Assembly (NCBI GenBank): GCA_000231825.2
Contig: JH720358.1
Span: forward strand, 319,563 to 383,562
Reading direction: 5' to 3'
DNA: 64,000 bases
Origin: Tetrahymena elliotti 4EA
Lineage: Eukaryota; Ciliophora; Oligohymenophorea; Hymenostomatida; Tetrahymenidae
In this document: positions 27,504-41,615 of the stretch, one piece after another
How positions within the stretch are numbered: position 1 is the first letter of the stretch
How the letters are laid out: each line of letters opens with the position of its first letter
The notes under the pieces: generated by a model
Database searches by the model: none
The model's input: only the letters and a program-made list of their open reading frames with translations
Told to the model about the DNA's origin: nothing
Made by a program: the position numbers and the translations under genes

Positions 27504-28550
27504 TCATCTTCTAAGAATAAATTATTTTTCATTCTTTTCATTGATTGCTTAATCAGGAATGTTTCCTAGTATTTTATCAATTCTTTCATTAACTTCTCTT
27601 GTTATTTTTCCAACGTGTTTAACAGATTCTACTATTTCATCTAATTAAGATGGCTTTGAGCATCCTGTTATAGCTGTTGATACATCTTTGTTAGCAATAG
27701 TCCAAGCCATAGCTAGCTATGCTTAAGTCATTCCTAATTCTTTAGCTAAGTCTTCTAATCCCTTTAAGGTATTGATTCTCTACTACTTCTACTGCTCAGA
27801 AAAGAATGACTCCCATCTAGCTCTCTACAATCTGTTATTGAAAGTATCAAATCTAGCACCAGAGGGAACAACACCATCATTGTATTTACCTGTCAATATA
27901 CCTCCACAAAGAGGACTCCAGATTGTAGATCCCATTTTATGAACATCAAACAGTCTTGCATATTCAGATTCAAATCTTTCTCTAACAAACATATTGTATT
28001 AAGGTTGTTCAACAACGGGCTTTATTAAGCCTTTTTCAGCACAAACTTCTCTCAGTTCGAAGATGTTTGCAGCACTCCATTCTGATGTTCCCCAATAATT
28101 AATATAACCTTACTTGATCAATTCAGTAAAGGTTGTAGCTACTTCTTCTAAAGTAGTTTCATGGTCAAATCTGTGAGCAAATACTACATCAGCATAATCT
28201 AACTATAATCTTGATAAACTTCTTTTCAATCCATCTCTAATATGTTTTCTACTCAGTCCAGTATTGTTGACTCCAATAGGTTTTCTGTTGTCACCAAAAA
28301 ATAACTTGGTAGAGACAATATAATCTTCTCTGCTTGTATTCAGAGCTTTAAGAGCACTACCTAATTATCTCTCCGCTTCTCCATTACCATAATTCTCACC
28401 TGTGTCAAAGAAATTAATACCATGACCAAAGGCTTTCTTAACACTCTCCTAAGTAGTCAACTCTTAAGCAGGACGAGTACTATTTAGAGAGGTACCAAAA
28501 CCAATGACTGATACCTTCATGCCAGTATTTCCAAGTAATCTGTAAAGCAT
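27504..28550 (-). CDS. Aldo/keto reductase of the voltage-gated K+ channel beta-subunit type
   Basis: NAD(P)H-dependent oxidoreductase on a TIM-barrel fold; relatives either act as soluble reductases or bind potassium channels as beta subunits. One exon, 348 aa, ATG at 28550 and TGA at 27504. The start [20 protein letters not shown] matches the family opening. The catalytic tetrad is visible: Asp49 and Tyr54 ([16 protein letters not shown]), Lys82 (VSTKLFFG) and His126 (VFAHRFD; animal Kv-beta has Asn here). The cofactor-site signatures [32 protein letters not shown] and [14 protein letters not shown] (read here as [14 protein letters not shown]) are characteristic of the AKR6 branch. The length fits a core without the N-terminal inactivation peptide of channel beta subunits, so a plain reductase role is also possible. 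It is intronless and of even composition. Confidence 0.94.
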
Positions 28551-29712
28551 TTTTAATTAGTTTATTTATTTATTTACTTACTTATAGTGTATTAATTGTA
28601 TCTTTAAATCAACCAATAATATTTATAATTTATTTAATTTCAATATATCTTCTAGTATTATCTAATCTTATATATCCTACAAAAACTGCATAAATTAATA
28701 AATCACTAATAAAATAAACAAATTCTTATGAGATAAAATGTTAAAATGCATTTTAAAGGTGAAGTATTGTTTCTGTCAAATAAATCCAAACTGTATTACC
28801 AACCACAAAAAAGATATTTCAAATGTTTCTTGTTATTATCCAAAAATAACTCCAAATTTGATAATGAATTTTTTTATTAGAAAAACATAAAAAATCATGA
28901 ATTATTATTATATAGAAATTATTGAGTTTTGAATAGGATTTACTTGATCATAAATACTTATTGTTTTATTAAACGGTTTAGTCAATAATTAAGACCTTCA
29001 TGAAATTATCATTTATTTTTGGAAATAATAATAGGAAACATAAATATTAAGTAAAAATCGAAAAGATAAAAGAATATTTAATTATTTCCCTGGTTATAGA
29101 GTGTGTGTGTGTTCTCATTAAACTAAATTCATAATTTTAACTTTTTTTTTCTAGATTTCGTGGAATGTATTTAAATATTTCTAATTCTAAAGTATTAAAA
29201 TAAATATGTATGGATGAAGATAATTTAAAATTAATTATGTCATTTTTTGATAGTGGTTAGTAAAAGAAATTAGTTCTATTTATATAAAAATATATAATAA
29301 ATCAGATACTGCTTTTAGATTGATAAATAGAAATAGTCAGTATTATCTATCACAAGTTTTCAAAAGTAATGTATGATTTATTAATTTAAATAAAAATAGT
29401 TGAGAAATAAAAAGGGTGTTAAAATTTAAAAGATATTTTCTATTGTAAATTAATAAAATTGAAATTTTTTTATCTATCAATCAGCACTTTATTTTTTAAA
29501 TTGGTAGTTTTTCTTTCTTTTTTGCTTGCTTCTGTCGATGTTGGTGCTTTTTAATTCAGAATATTTCAAATAATTTCAAAGAATTAAAAATAATAATTGT
29601 TTTAGTAGTATCTTCTATTTTTAATTAATTACTCGTTTCGTGATTCAAAAAAACAATTAAGATAAAATCTACCTACCTTTAAGTTTCTTCTCATCAAAAT
29701 AGTTAGCTTTAA
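28551..29712. other. Divergent intergenic region
   Basis: Separates the minus-strand reductase from the plus-strand Q-rich gene, so it should contain both promoters. A short (GT)n run lies near 29101. Nothing else is recognised. Confidence 0.5.
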
Positions 29713-32700
29713 ATGCAGCACTAATTATCTTCGAGACCTCCTATATAACCTTTAGCACATCACTAAGCTGGGGGTCTTAAATAGCAAAACCATCAAATTT
29801 TAAAGGGATTTCCACAACAAAATTTTGTATGATTATTTTATTATGTCTTTAAATATTCAAAATTTATTGATAAAATGATTATTTCTAGGGAATAAACAGC
29901 AATATATAATAGTAGCATCAAAAGGTTTCCAATTTACCTCACTAAGTACAAAATTAATAAGCAAAGCAAATTCCTAATTCATAGTAGATGCCTTTGATAA
30001 ATCAGCCACATTATAACTAGCAATAAAACTATCTTCAAAAATAAGGTAGCCAAGGATTAATTTAAGGAGGATAGCTTGGATAAGCATATACTCCTAATAA
30101 TCTAATTTAAAATGCCAATAACTCTGGAAATATTTAGTATATTAATAATCAATATGGTCAGCAGCATCCTGGATTATAAAACTAAAAAACTAAATTAAGC
30201 AATAATAATAGCATTGGTGATTTATATCAGATGCAACAGCAGTAATAATAAAAGTAGTACCATGCAAGTTAGGTAGGTTAAATGACAAAGCAATAAGATA
30301 AAAAAACTAACTTTTAATATGCAGCTGGTTAGCATCCAAGTATACCAAATGTTAATCAATAGGTTTTACCAATAACACACTAAAACCCATTAGCGATTTC
30401 TCAATAATAACTATTAGAATAAGCTAAGATGTAGTAAAATAAAATGAATAATTAATTCAATACAGCAAATAGTAATTCTTCTTTAAATGCTGGATCTACA
30501 CTCTATACAACAGGTATATAAGATTAATAAAATTTCTAAGCTTCTTTATAAAATTAATATACGGGATAGTAGTATATCGTCAAAGATCCTACTGAAGGTT
30601 AAGTTATAAAAAGCTCCTCTTCTTTGAACTCTCAACAAATGATAGCTTATGAGCTCTTGCCTACAGCAGTATTTCCTGGTACAGCAAATAAGAATTAAAA
30701 CTAATAAATAGTTAACCAAATATCATCAGGTACTTTAAATGATAGTGTATATAGTCACAACATGCAAAACAGCTATACAACCTTTTAGGATTAGAAAATT
30801 AAAACTAACTTATAGTAAGCAATTAGTAATTCTAATTAAGACAAAGAAAGAACAGCGATTGTATCAAATCCATAAAGCATGAATGTAATTGACTACTAAG
30901 CCTCTAGCTTATCTAATATCCCACCTGTTAATTAAGCCTCAGAAAGTTTGTCTGAAATCCAGTAATTATTAATTCGTATTAATCTAAGAAAGAAAAAAAA
31001 ATCAGCAATAAATTTAAGCAAAATATTTTTAATTTGTTTCTTTGAATTTAAAAAAAAACCAATTTAAAATTTGATTAAATTTAAGTGGAAAATTTTTAAA
31101 AATCGAAAAAAATTTTATAAAAAAAATAGGAGAGTTGAAGAATTATTTAACAATCAAAGACAAATAATAAATGAAATTATCTCAAATAATTAAACTGGGT
31201 AAAATAATTAGCAAAAGGATACCTTGTTTTCTTTTCATGATGCTAATAATAAAGAAGTTAAATAATCAGGTCCAACAGATCCTTTAAATTTTTTGTCTCC
31301 TGCTGTGAAAGAACTGATGGAAAATATGAAACAATACAATTAATAAATTTCATAAAATCCAAACTTAAATCTAGTTCAAACCTAAAATGAAAATAGTTAA
31401 TCACAAAAGACAACAGGTAAATCTTATTTTACTACTTCTAATAAAAACATTTCTTTAACTTTTAAATAAAAATATTAAATGAGCAAATGAATTTAGAATA
31501 AAAATATTTGACAAATTTTCAAATAAAAGCAAAAGTGAATTTAAAAACAAATGATTAAATGAATTTTAAATGAAAAAAACTAAAAAATAATACCAAATCA
31601 AATGAAATTAATAAATAATTAGAATTTTTAAAAAAAAATAGAATAAAATAAAAGAGACTCTATTTACACTCCAATAAATTTAATTTATCAGAACATGAAC
31701 AGTTTTTAAGTAAGAGAAGAAGGCAATGCTGTTACTGATTTAAAGAAAGAGGATTAACAAGAAAACTATCAAGTATAAAAAATAGATGAAGAAAAAATAA
31801 ATTTAACTAGTTATACTGAATATCATTAAGTTGCAAATAATAATTTAGATTCGAATACTTATTTAGATAGCATGAATTAGAATTAACCAAATTTTATTCC
31901 TAGTTATTAGCAAATGCAAGAAAATAAAAATTAAGGAGATACTACATAATATGTTGCTGAATTACAATAAAATAATGTATAAAATAGTTCTTAATAGATT
32001 AGTACATCAAATATTAATGCAGAGTCTTAAGGTGTGAAGAGTAATAGTTATATCCCAGTAGATATTTTAAAAATTATTGAGTAATATAAAGATCAAAATA
32101 AAAATTTAGAAACTATTAGTGAGGAGACAAACACTGATATATTTTAAAGTTAATACAGTCAGAATTAATTCAAAAGTCACTTTACTTAGTTATCTTCTGA
32201 AAAACCATAGCAATATTTAGATATTTAAAATTCATTAATCAACTAGAAAGATGGTATTCCTCCATACATTCTAAGTACTGATGTCGAAAAAGGAAGTTTG
32301 AATGTAATGATTTAAAAATATCAAAATATATTAGATAGTAAGATTAATGAGATGAGTTCTTAATAAAATGAATCCAAAATAATTTAAAAATAATAAGATG
32401 AAGTAGCCAATAATGAAATTATTTCAATAGCAAATAATCAAAATAATTTGCTATCAGAAGAATAAAGTCCAAAATTCTTATAAATTTCTGATAATTAAGA
32501 TAATTAAATGAATGATCCAACAAATAATCATCAAGCAATTATTTAAGGAAAATATGAAAATGAAAAGAAAGAAACTTAGTAATTAAATTAAAACAATTAA
32601 TAACAAGATAATTATAAGTCCAATATTTAGCAATTGATTTATTAAAAAACAGATGAAATTAAAAATTAAATTGATAGTTTGTAAATGAATACAATTAATG

Positions 32701-35700
32701 TATTTGCATAGAAAGAATAAAATCCTTAGGCTAACGCGATTTAATAAGAAAATTAAGATTTTAAAAATAAAGATTTTACATCAACAAATGATTATTCCAT
32801 TCATTAGAATGCTAAATTTGGTAGAATTACTAATGGAAAAATATAATTTGAAGATGGCCTAGCTATATCTACTATTAATCCTACTGAATCGTATATTAAT
32901 GATACAAAATACTTTAATTAAAATCTTACTGATGCTTAGGAGGAATTGCTTAAGACTTAGTAAACTTAAGAATCTAATATATAAATTACTGATACATATA
33001 TGATCACTAGGACTGAAGATAATGAATCAGTTAAAAAATCTATGAAAAAAGTAGAGCAAATAGCCTCTTAAATCCAAAATTCTAACTCAACCAATGGAGA
33101 TAATGCTGCTTATAATTTTTAAGCAACTTAAGATAATATTAAAATAAATGATTTTAATGAATTAGTTAGACGTAATGAGAGCCCAACTAGAGAAAAACCA
33201 GAAGAAAAAGTACTAGATAGAATTAATTAGCTTTTAAAGTAGCATAAAGAAAGATCTAGTAGTGTAGCAAGTTCGGTTTCTTCTACTCCTTAATAAAAAG
33301 TTATAGAAGGAGTTACTTTAGAGGATATAGAAAATCTTATTGATAAGAAAATGGGATAACTAGTTGAAAAATTAAGAATAAAAAAGTTGAAAAGAAAGAC
33401 CTCTGATGCTATAAAAAAGAAAGAAGGAGATGCATCTATTAAAAATAGAAAAAGCATAGAAGAAATAAATCAAAGGAAATCTTCTGTAAGTAGCACATCA
33501 AAAGTAAAAGCAGAAGAATTAGAAGAATTTAGTAATGAAAACTTTAATGAAAAATATCAAAAATAAATAAAAAAACAAGCACCTAGAAATATCAACACAT
33601 CTTAAGAGTAATTAGTAATTACAATAAGTGCCTAGTAATAGTAGCCATCACAATAAATTAGGAACAAACCTATTTCTTTAAGTGAGTTAGAAATAAATAA
33701 ATTTGGATCTAATTAAGATGCACACAGATTACCAACAGAAGAAGAGGAGTTAATTAATTTGTATTCTTAGAAGACAGTTTATACTTCATAGATTGATTAG
33801 TAAGAGCTAAAAAATAGCAACAATAGTGATTTGTATTAGAATTTTGATTCAAACAACATTAATAAAATTAATTTAAATGTTGCTATTGATAACAATAAAG
33901 AAGAAGAATAAGAAGAAGTTACTGTAAATGATGTTTCACCTACTAAAACTATTAATAGCTCACCTAGAAATCGCAGTTTTTCTTCATCTGAGTAATTAAC
34001 TTCTTAGCAAGATGAATTTTTCATCACAGTTGAGACTGAAGAAAACCAAGATGAAATAATCAAATAAAATCTATTAACAAACCAAGAAGAAGATTAAAAA
34101 TTGTAAATACATTTTAAATTATTTAATGTTATTTTATTTTTTTTATAATTTAATTTAGAAAAGTTCAAAAAGTAATAAACAATTATATCATAGAAGAAAA
34201 AGAGGAAGATGAAACACCATAAAATAGTGCTAAAAAAGACCCTAAGCTTAATTTTAATTTAAAAGGAAGCTTTAATGAGGCAAAATCGTAAAGTGATTCA
34301 AATAAGAAATAGTAGCAATAACAATATGAATAATTGCAAGCAAATAATTAGATTTAACAAGAGTAAGAATTAGAGTAACAATAACAAGAAAATTAACAAC
34401 AACAACAATAACAATAAGGAACTGGTGAAATTAAAATTAGCAAACAAATTTAAAAAATTTTGAAGGTAGAAAAATAGGCAAGTCCTTCTAAGTTTTAAAA
34501 CATGGCATTTGGTGAAAAAGCCTAAAAGCTGATTCAAAGAGGACTTAAATCTTCTTCAAAAGTATTAACTAATAATAATTCAAAAAGTGAAAAGAATTTA
34601 AATATTTACACAATATCTTAAGAAGAACTAAAAACACCAAAATCTTCTTTGGCAGAAAAGACTAATTAAACAGTTAGATCATAGAATTCTGAAGGAAATT
34701 ATTAAGAAAAACAAGAAAAAAAGGTGAAAATCTAGGAATTATCTTCTGCCAGATCTTAAGATTCATAAATACCACCTAGAGATAAAAAAGTCTTAAAAAC
34801 AAGCAAAACAAACAACACTCTAAAACCAAATATTGCTGGAAAAATTCAAGTAATTTAGATTTAGCAATAACAATAATAGTAACATTAATAAAAAAAACTA
34901 TAACAATAACAACAATAACCAAATAAACTCTAAAAAGTAAGCAGCACTTCAAGCTTAAATTAGAAAGACCAATTATAGAAAATATTAAATTAGAAGAAGA
35001 GTTAACTCCAACAACAAATAAATGAGATTAACAACTAGATATAAAATCTTTAGGAAGAAGATGAAAGCTAGTAAGATAATAGAAGAATGCAGGAAGTTTA
35101 ACTGATTTAAAAAGTTAATGTTAATAAGAATCCTTTACTTATTTCTCCAACTTAAAGTTAATATAAAAGATATGATTCACCTTAAGTACAACACAAAGTA
35201 TATTTTTAGTTATTTATTACAATAATTCAAATATTATTATGTTAAAATTAAAGCCTCTTTAGAGAAGATCAAAGTCATAAGAAAAACTACAATTAGATAT
35301 CCAGTAAATTAACAAGCCTAAATAAATACAAAAACCAATAGACATAGATTTAAGAAATAGCAAATTATCTAAAAGTAAAACGAGAGGTGAATATCTCTAT
35401 GAAATTGCTATTCTCTAAAATGAAAAGAAGTAAAATTTATTTTCATTCAATTTATTCTCATAAAATATATTTTGTTTAAAGGAAAATTTTACAGGAAATG
35501 CACAAAAAAAGTGAAACCTAAAGACAATCTTCTGAATGCACATTTTCTCCTAAAATAAAATAAACAAATAACCAATTCCAGTAAAAAAAAATTTCTTTTA
35601 ATTTCTTTTGATAATTCAAAAACCTTTTTAATTTAATTTTTATTGAAAAAAGTATTTAAAAATATTGTTGATATTCTTAATTTTTTTTAAATTCCCTATG

Positions 35701-37018
35701 AATTTTCTCTGTTTTCAAATAATTTTTCCTTCGTTAAAAATTTTCCTAATTATTATGATCTTCAAATATTAATTAAATTTAAATTTGTAAAATAACTGCT
35801 TTTTAAATAAACAAACATAATAATATTACTTACTTAATAGATAACTTTCATTCACTGAAAGATAACAAGTTTGGCAGAAAAAAAAATTGGAAAAAACTAA
35901 ATCTTTAGTGAGCACATTTTCAGGGGATGACTCCAAAGATTGCACATTTAGACCCGAGCTTATGAAAAGATTAGATACTAATAAAGAAGAATATTTTATC
36001 CAAGAATTTTAAAAGTAAATTCAAAAACTTAATGCTAAAAAACTGGTTCGCTAAATGAACAGCTCAAGCCCAAAATCAAGAATTTCTAATAAAAACTTAG
36101 TAAAGAAAATATTGAAATGAATGATTTTGTTTTTTAATATTTTTTTAAATAATAAATTAATTAGAGTGCATCTAAAATTAGTGGGTCATAAATGATAAAC
36201 ACCTCTAGCTAGAGTAGTACTCTGTTCTAGCCAATTATTAACAGCAAAGGATCTACCCAATAAAAATTCCATAAAAATTAACAAGATTCAGTTTTAAATT
36301 CAGCAAATTAATCTGGCTCAAAGTATTACTAATAATAAACTGGCTACTAACTATCTAATTCTTATAAAAGAAATCAGTAATCTTCATAAAAAAAGAACTA
36401 AAAAGCAAACAAAACTCAAGAAACAGTCGTTTCAAACAAGACAGAACTAGAGCTCATTTAAGAATATCAAAGATTAGTTTCTATTCTTCAATCTAAAGCT
36501 CCTGTTCCCATTGTAATTTTTAATTCTTTAATTCTTAAAACAAAACCCTTTTTAAAATCTATGCTGTTTATTTAACATTTAAATTTCTATTTGCATTATG
36601 AAAATATGTTCAAGCATCAATAATAAATAATAGACAAAAATCAGATTCAACTGAAAATTTAAATATTATTCTTTGAATGATTATTAAATAATTTGTAATA
36701 TGAAAAGTAATTATAGAAGAAAGACGATATTTTCACACTTGATTCGTTTAACTAAAAAAGTAAATAAAAATAAATTAATAACAATTTAGATAGAATATAT
36801 TCATTTTTTCATTTACAGATAATTAGTTTACAAACAGCCAAGATTATTTCTAAGATGACGAGTTTTAACAGTTTGATTATGTTGACAGTAATTTAGATAT
36901 TTTATAATTTTTGATATTTTGTTAATTTTATTTTTATTACTTAGCTGAATAGATAGCTAAAAGCAATAGAACTTAGTAGAGCTTTAACAAGTAACTTCAA
37001 AACACATAATTTAATTGA
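29713..37018 (+). CDS. Very large Gln/Asn-rich protein with C-terminal axonemal-type CTFxP motifs
   Basis: Eleven exons (29713-29826, 29889-30975, 31135-31416, 31711-34102, 34159-35197, 35254-35429, 35482-35580, 35862-36099, 36165-36512, 36717-36759, 36819-37018) keep frame and give 2005 aa. Nearly the whole length is low-complexity, rich in Q, N, S and K, with few ordered parts: a basic coiled segment around 33340-33560 and poly-Q around 34320-34420. Near the C-terminus are GEYLYEIAILQNEKK..., SECTFSPKI and KDCTFRPEL. Such LY-E-A and (E/D)CTFxPxI elements recur in ciliary and flagellar proteins, suggesting a cytoskeletal role (inference). The 294-nt intron 31417-31710 is the weak point: without it the first part ends at TGA 31488-31490 and a second gene would start at ATG 31695. 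The stop TGA at 37016-37018 follows FNKQLQNTQFN. Confidence 0.65.
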
Positions 37019-37369
37019 TTTTTAGCCTGAAATAAAAATTAAAAGCTAAAATTTTTAACCTGATATTAACATTTATTTTGGTTAAGAAATACTCTTTTTA
37101 AGAATAAAATCATGCTAAATTTATAATAACAATCATTTTAAATATTTATTTTATGTTTTTTGTGTAAATCTATTATCATCCAACATTAAACATGTATTTT
37201 AGTTAATAAATAAGTTAATGAAATTTAATAATAATCATATGAATTGCTTCTTAGTTTTATGAAAAAGATATCTAATTTTCTAATTTATACAGAATGGAAA
37301 TCTCTAATGATATAATATATTCATTCTATTTATTTATTTAATTTTTTTTTTTACTTTCTTCTAAAAAAA
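37019..37369. other. Short intergenic region
   Basis: About 350 bp of A/T-rich DNA with the 3' flank of the Q-rich gene and the presumed promoter of the channel gene. No motif stands out. Confidence 0.5.
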
Positions 37370-40300
37370 ATGATTAAAAAGAATAAAGTTGGTAATTAAT
37401 TATTCCAAATATTTAAATAATAAATTGAAAATTGTTTTCATTAATAGTACCGTTTCACAGCGAGAACAAAAAATTAGTTGTTGATCAAACTGATGATAAT
37501 AAATCAAATGATGATCTTTCATCAGGAAATTAAATTTAGAAATCTAAAAAAGATGATTTGGAAAATTAAGAGGATTAGGAGGCAAAGGCTGAAAAAATCA
37601 AATCAATGCTGCTACCTCCACGTACTTCATAACACAATTTACCTGGATATGATGAATATGATAAAGATTAAATTCCCCCAAATTTAGATATTGCGTTGAA
37701 ACATTAAGTAATTAGACATAATTTTGCCTATTTTTTGTATTCAAGTAGTTTTAATCATCCAAAATTTCTAATAAAAATCAAAAACTTTTTATTAAATAAT
37801 TTCCAAAATAACTTAAAAAATTATCACACAAACGCTAAAATAATTCATTATATTATCTATTTTCAATAATTAATTGAAATAGAAAGCCAGTAAGGTTGGT
37901 CCTATTGATACTTAATAGCTGACTCAGGGTAAAGAAAAAGAAGGAATATGTCCATGTTGTACAAGAACTATTTATAGATAAAACTTAGGTATCAGAAGTG
38001 ATAATTCTACTCTATCTCATTTAGGAGCAGGCTTTCCTTTATATTTTGCTTTCACTAAGTTCTCTATATTATTGACAATAATGATATTTTTAACATCAGG
38101 TTTATTCAATTTATTTACTAATATTTATAATGGAGATTAATGCACTTCAAGTTATTAATCTCTTTAACCAGCTGATTATAAATATACCTGTTAATATGAT
38201 TGGATTACCATATTGTCAGTGGGTAATAAGAAAAATGAAACAAATTTATTAAAAGTTTAAGATATACTTAATATGGCTACTGTTTGTGTAGCTGTTTTTT
38301 GCTTTTAATATTTCAGATATTATATTAGAAAGTCTGATACTGTAACTGATATAATAGACATCTCAGCAGAAGATTATACAGTTCTTGTTAAAGATATTCC
38401 AGTTATAGATAATCCAACAAATGAGAGTTATCTTGAAGATTTCAAAATATTTTTGCAATAAAATGTGATACAGGATTAGTTTATCTCAGTTTCGAAGATC
38501 AATTTTTCATATAATTTGACTGAATATTAATAAATAGCAAAAAAGCTTGATGTTATCATAAAATAAAAAAAGCAAGCTGTAAAGCATAGATATATTTATG
38601 GAGAATACTAACCCGGATAAAGTGTTTACAAGTTAGATAAAGAACTTGAATAAATTGATTAAGAATTAACTTCTCTATCTTAAAAATTCTATGATTCAAA
38701 TGACTTTGAAACTTTCAAAAATAAATTTACTGGATGGGCCTTTGTTTCTTTCGAATCAGCTAAAGGTTAATAAATTGTTTAATTTTGCTTAATATTTAGT
38801 GATTTTATCTTTTAAAACAGAAAGAGATGATATAATTGAAATTTACAAACCCTTTCATAGAATTTTGCGTATTGGTAAAAAACTTATTTATGGGGGAAAT
38901 AAGCTTTAAATTCAGAAGCCCCCTGCTCCTTCAGATGTCTTTTGGGAGAATCTTCATATCCACAGCCAAGATATTAGATAAATTTCTATGTATGCACTTC
39001 TTTTATGTCTGCTTGTAGGGTGTTTTTTCCTAGTGAACTTTATTTTAGTTGAATAAAATAACATAAAGAAAAACTAAACTGTTTATGTCAAAAACACAGA
39101 AATCACCCTCCAAATAGTTGGTATTATCATATCAGTAATTATCAACGTTATTAACTTCATCCTAAAATAACTCTGCATTCTTTTTACACAGTAATTCATT
39201 TATCTATTTTTTACAAAAATGAACAAACAAAAAATAAAAAATTTTACAAAGAGAGGTGTGAAATTTACATCTTTTCAAAAAATTTACTTTAGAAGTATTT
39301 TTTTATTACAGATGAGAATTGCTAAATTTTGAAATATTTTAAAAATTATTCCCCCGTTTTACTGAAAAAGATTTTTTAATCTAAATTTGATTTGAAATTT
39401 ACTTATTTAAAAAAATTTTTTTTCATTTTTAATAAGGAAATGGATTAATTTAAAAATAATTTTATTTAAAATGAAAAAAGTTTTGAAAAGTAACAAACGA
39501 GATCTCAATTCTACTCAAGTGCAATCTAAAAGATTTCGTTGACATAATTTACAGTTTCTGCCTTAATTATTTTTGGAAACTAGATGTTTTATTTAGATCA
39601 AGGTGGAAGTTATTTCTAAAAGATTTTTGATAAAGGAGGTTTAGTTTATAATATTTAGTATGTGTTTATTACAAGTACTATTATGGGTTCTTTATTTTAG
39701 CTTTTTAACATTCCTGGGACTATTAAATGGATTCAGAGATACTTTGCCAGAAAATCTTGTGAAAATTCTACAAATTATTCTACATAATAATAGCTTAATG
39801 AGTAACTTAATTTTTGAATAAATAAATGTTTATTTATCTTTCTTTTCAGTATATTTGAAGACCCTTAATTTGATGTTATTCTCAAGTACAGCAGATAGTT
39901 GAAGACAATTTTTTTAATGGCTTTTTATGCTCCTATTATTCCTGCCTGTATGCCTTGGGTTGCTTTGACATTATTACTTAACTACATTTAAGATAAAGTA
40001 ATTTATAAATAAAACTATTATACTTAATATTAAAAATTATTCAATAGTATGAACTAGTAAACTAAAGAGTTGTCAAGTATAACATAAGTATAGATATACC
40101 TATTGAAATGACTGAGCTTTTAGAACTTGCAATCATTATATTTTGTGTAATTTATTAATTTTTATTAATTTATTTTGATAATATTTTTGATAGGTTGGAA
40201 ATATATTTTTTTCTATTTTCGTTATTGGTAATAATAATCTTGGACTTGACAGTCTTTATCAGTTTATTGCTTGCGGAATAGGTTTGATTAATGCAGTATT

Positions 40301-40720
40301 GCCAATGTAAAAGATCAATAAAAAATTATTTAAAGTTGCAGATGCCCCTGCCAATTAGCAGCCTTATTCCTCAGTTGATGATAAATTTATTACAGTAAAT
40401 AAATTAGATAAAATTCTTAAATAGATTATTAAAATAAACTATTAAATACACAATAGGATTATGAGAGAGAAAATCCTGCTACTAAATAAATAGCAAAACA
40501 AAAATTTTATAATAGAATGATGCAAACAAAATAGCAAGTAAATTCAGTAAAATAGAAGGCACAAGTTCCAATGATTAATATCATCAATAATAAGTAAATA
40601 AATTTATTTGAGAAAATTAAAAATATTGATATTAATTAAATCTTTAATAGTGAATTCAATAGCTCAGATAACTAACCATCAACTTCTAGAAGGAAAAGAT
40701 AAAAAAACAATGGAAATTGA
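37370..40720 (+). CDS. CSC1/OSCA/TMEM63-type cation channel
   Basis: Multi-pass membrane protein of the family of osmotically or mechanically gated cation channels. Nine exons (37370-37391, 37448-37707, 37883-38765, 38821-39190, 39502-39801, 39850-39997, 40048-40146, 40194-40394, 40457-40720) keep frame and encode 848 aa. Order: acidic N-terminal tail; CPCC-containing stretch (GICPCCTRTIYRQ); a membrane helix (FSILLTIMIFL); a second helix before YFRYYIRKS; then the large cytoplasmic domain with the family signatures YTVLVKDIP and GWAFVSFESAK, and APSDVFWENLHIHSQ just before the main membrane bundle. Later helices include YALLLCLLVGCFFLVNFILV, IPACMPWVALTLLLNYI and the DKYELVNQ turn (family: DKYNLLRR), which fixes the 39998-40047 intron. 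The tail is basic and polar. Which ion passes and what gates it cannot be seen. Confidence 0.8.
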
Positions 40721-41615
40721 ATTCAATTAACAAATAAAAAGTTATTTTTTAATTAATCAATTAGTTTTAAAATAAATAAGTCTTATATTATATATCAATT
40801 ATTACATTATCTTCTCTTTTGTATAAAATGTTAATTATTGTTTACTTATATTTAATTGATTAATATTAAATATTATATATATAATTAACATTTTTTTATG
40901 AATTAATTACTTGCTCAATCATAGAGTTTTAAAAGATTATTAATTTAAATTCATCTCTTATTTATTTACTGGAAAATTTAAACAAAATTTTTAATATTTT
41001 TTTAATTGACTAAGTGTATTATTCAATATATCTATTATTATTATTATTATTTTTATGATATTTTGTTAGAGTATAAATGAGAACATGCAATTTCGTGTGT
41101 TTTGAGTTTCTTTTCATCTTTAAATTTATTTTTTATTCATTGTTTAATTGAGAGCTTCAAAATTTAGTTTTTAAAAAGATATCAAAAGTTTAGTTTTTTA
41201 AATATATTTTTACATTTAAAATTTACAAAAGATGGATGTCTACTTTTTAAATACTCATATTAATGATCTTTGGATTTAATAATACCAATATTTCAGATTG
41301 CTGAAATTATTAAATCAGTAAATCATTTTTATTTTTATTTGATTCTATTTATTATTAAATATTTTAGATGATAATAAAATATTTTTATTTTAACAGAGTA
41401 GTTAGTTAATTGCATTCTGTAATTGATTACAAAGTTAGGATAATTTAAATAGAATAATTTCAATCATTATATTTAATGATTTGTTAAGTATTAAGTATCT
41501 TGATATAAAGCTTACTAGATGCAATCAATATTTAATAAAAAAATTATTGATAAAATAATATCTTTCAACTAAAGCATTGCATAAATTATTATTTTAAATT
41601 TAAAAATATTGTAAA
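40721..41615. other. AT-rich intergenic stretch
   Basis: No gene seen. Holds the 3' flank of the channel gene and the promoter of the NCBP3-like gene. Confidence 0.5.
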
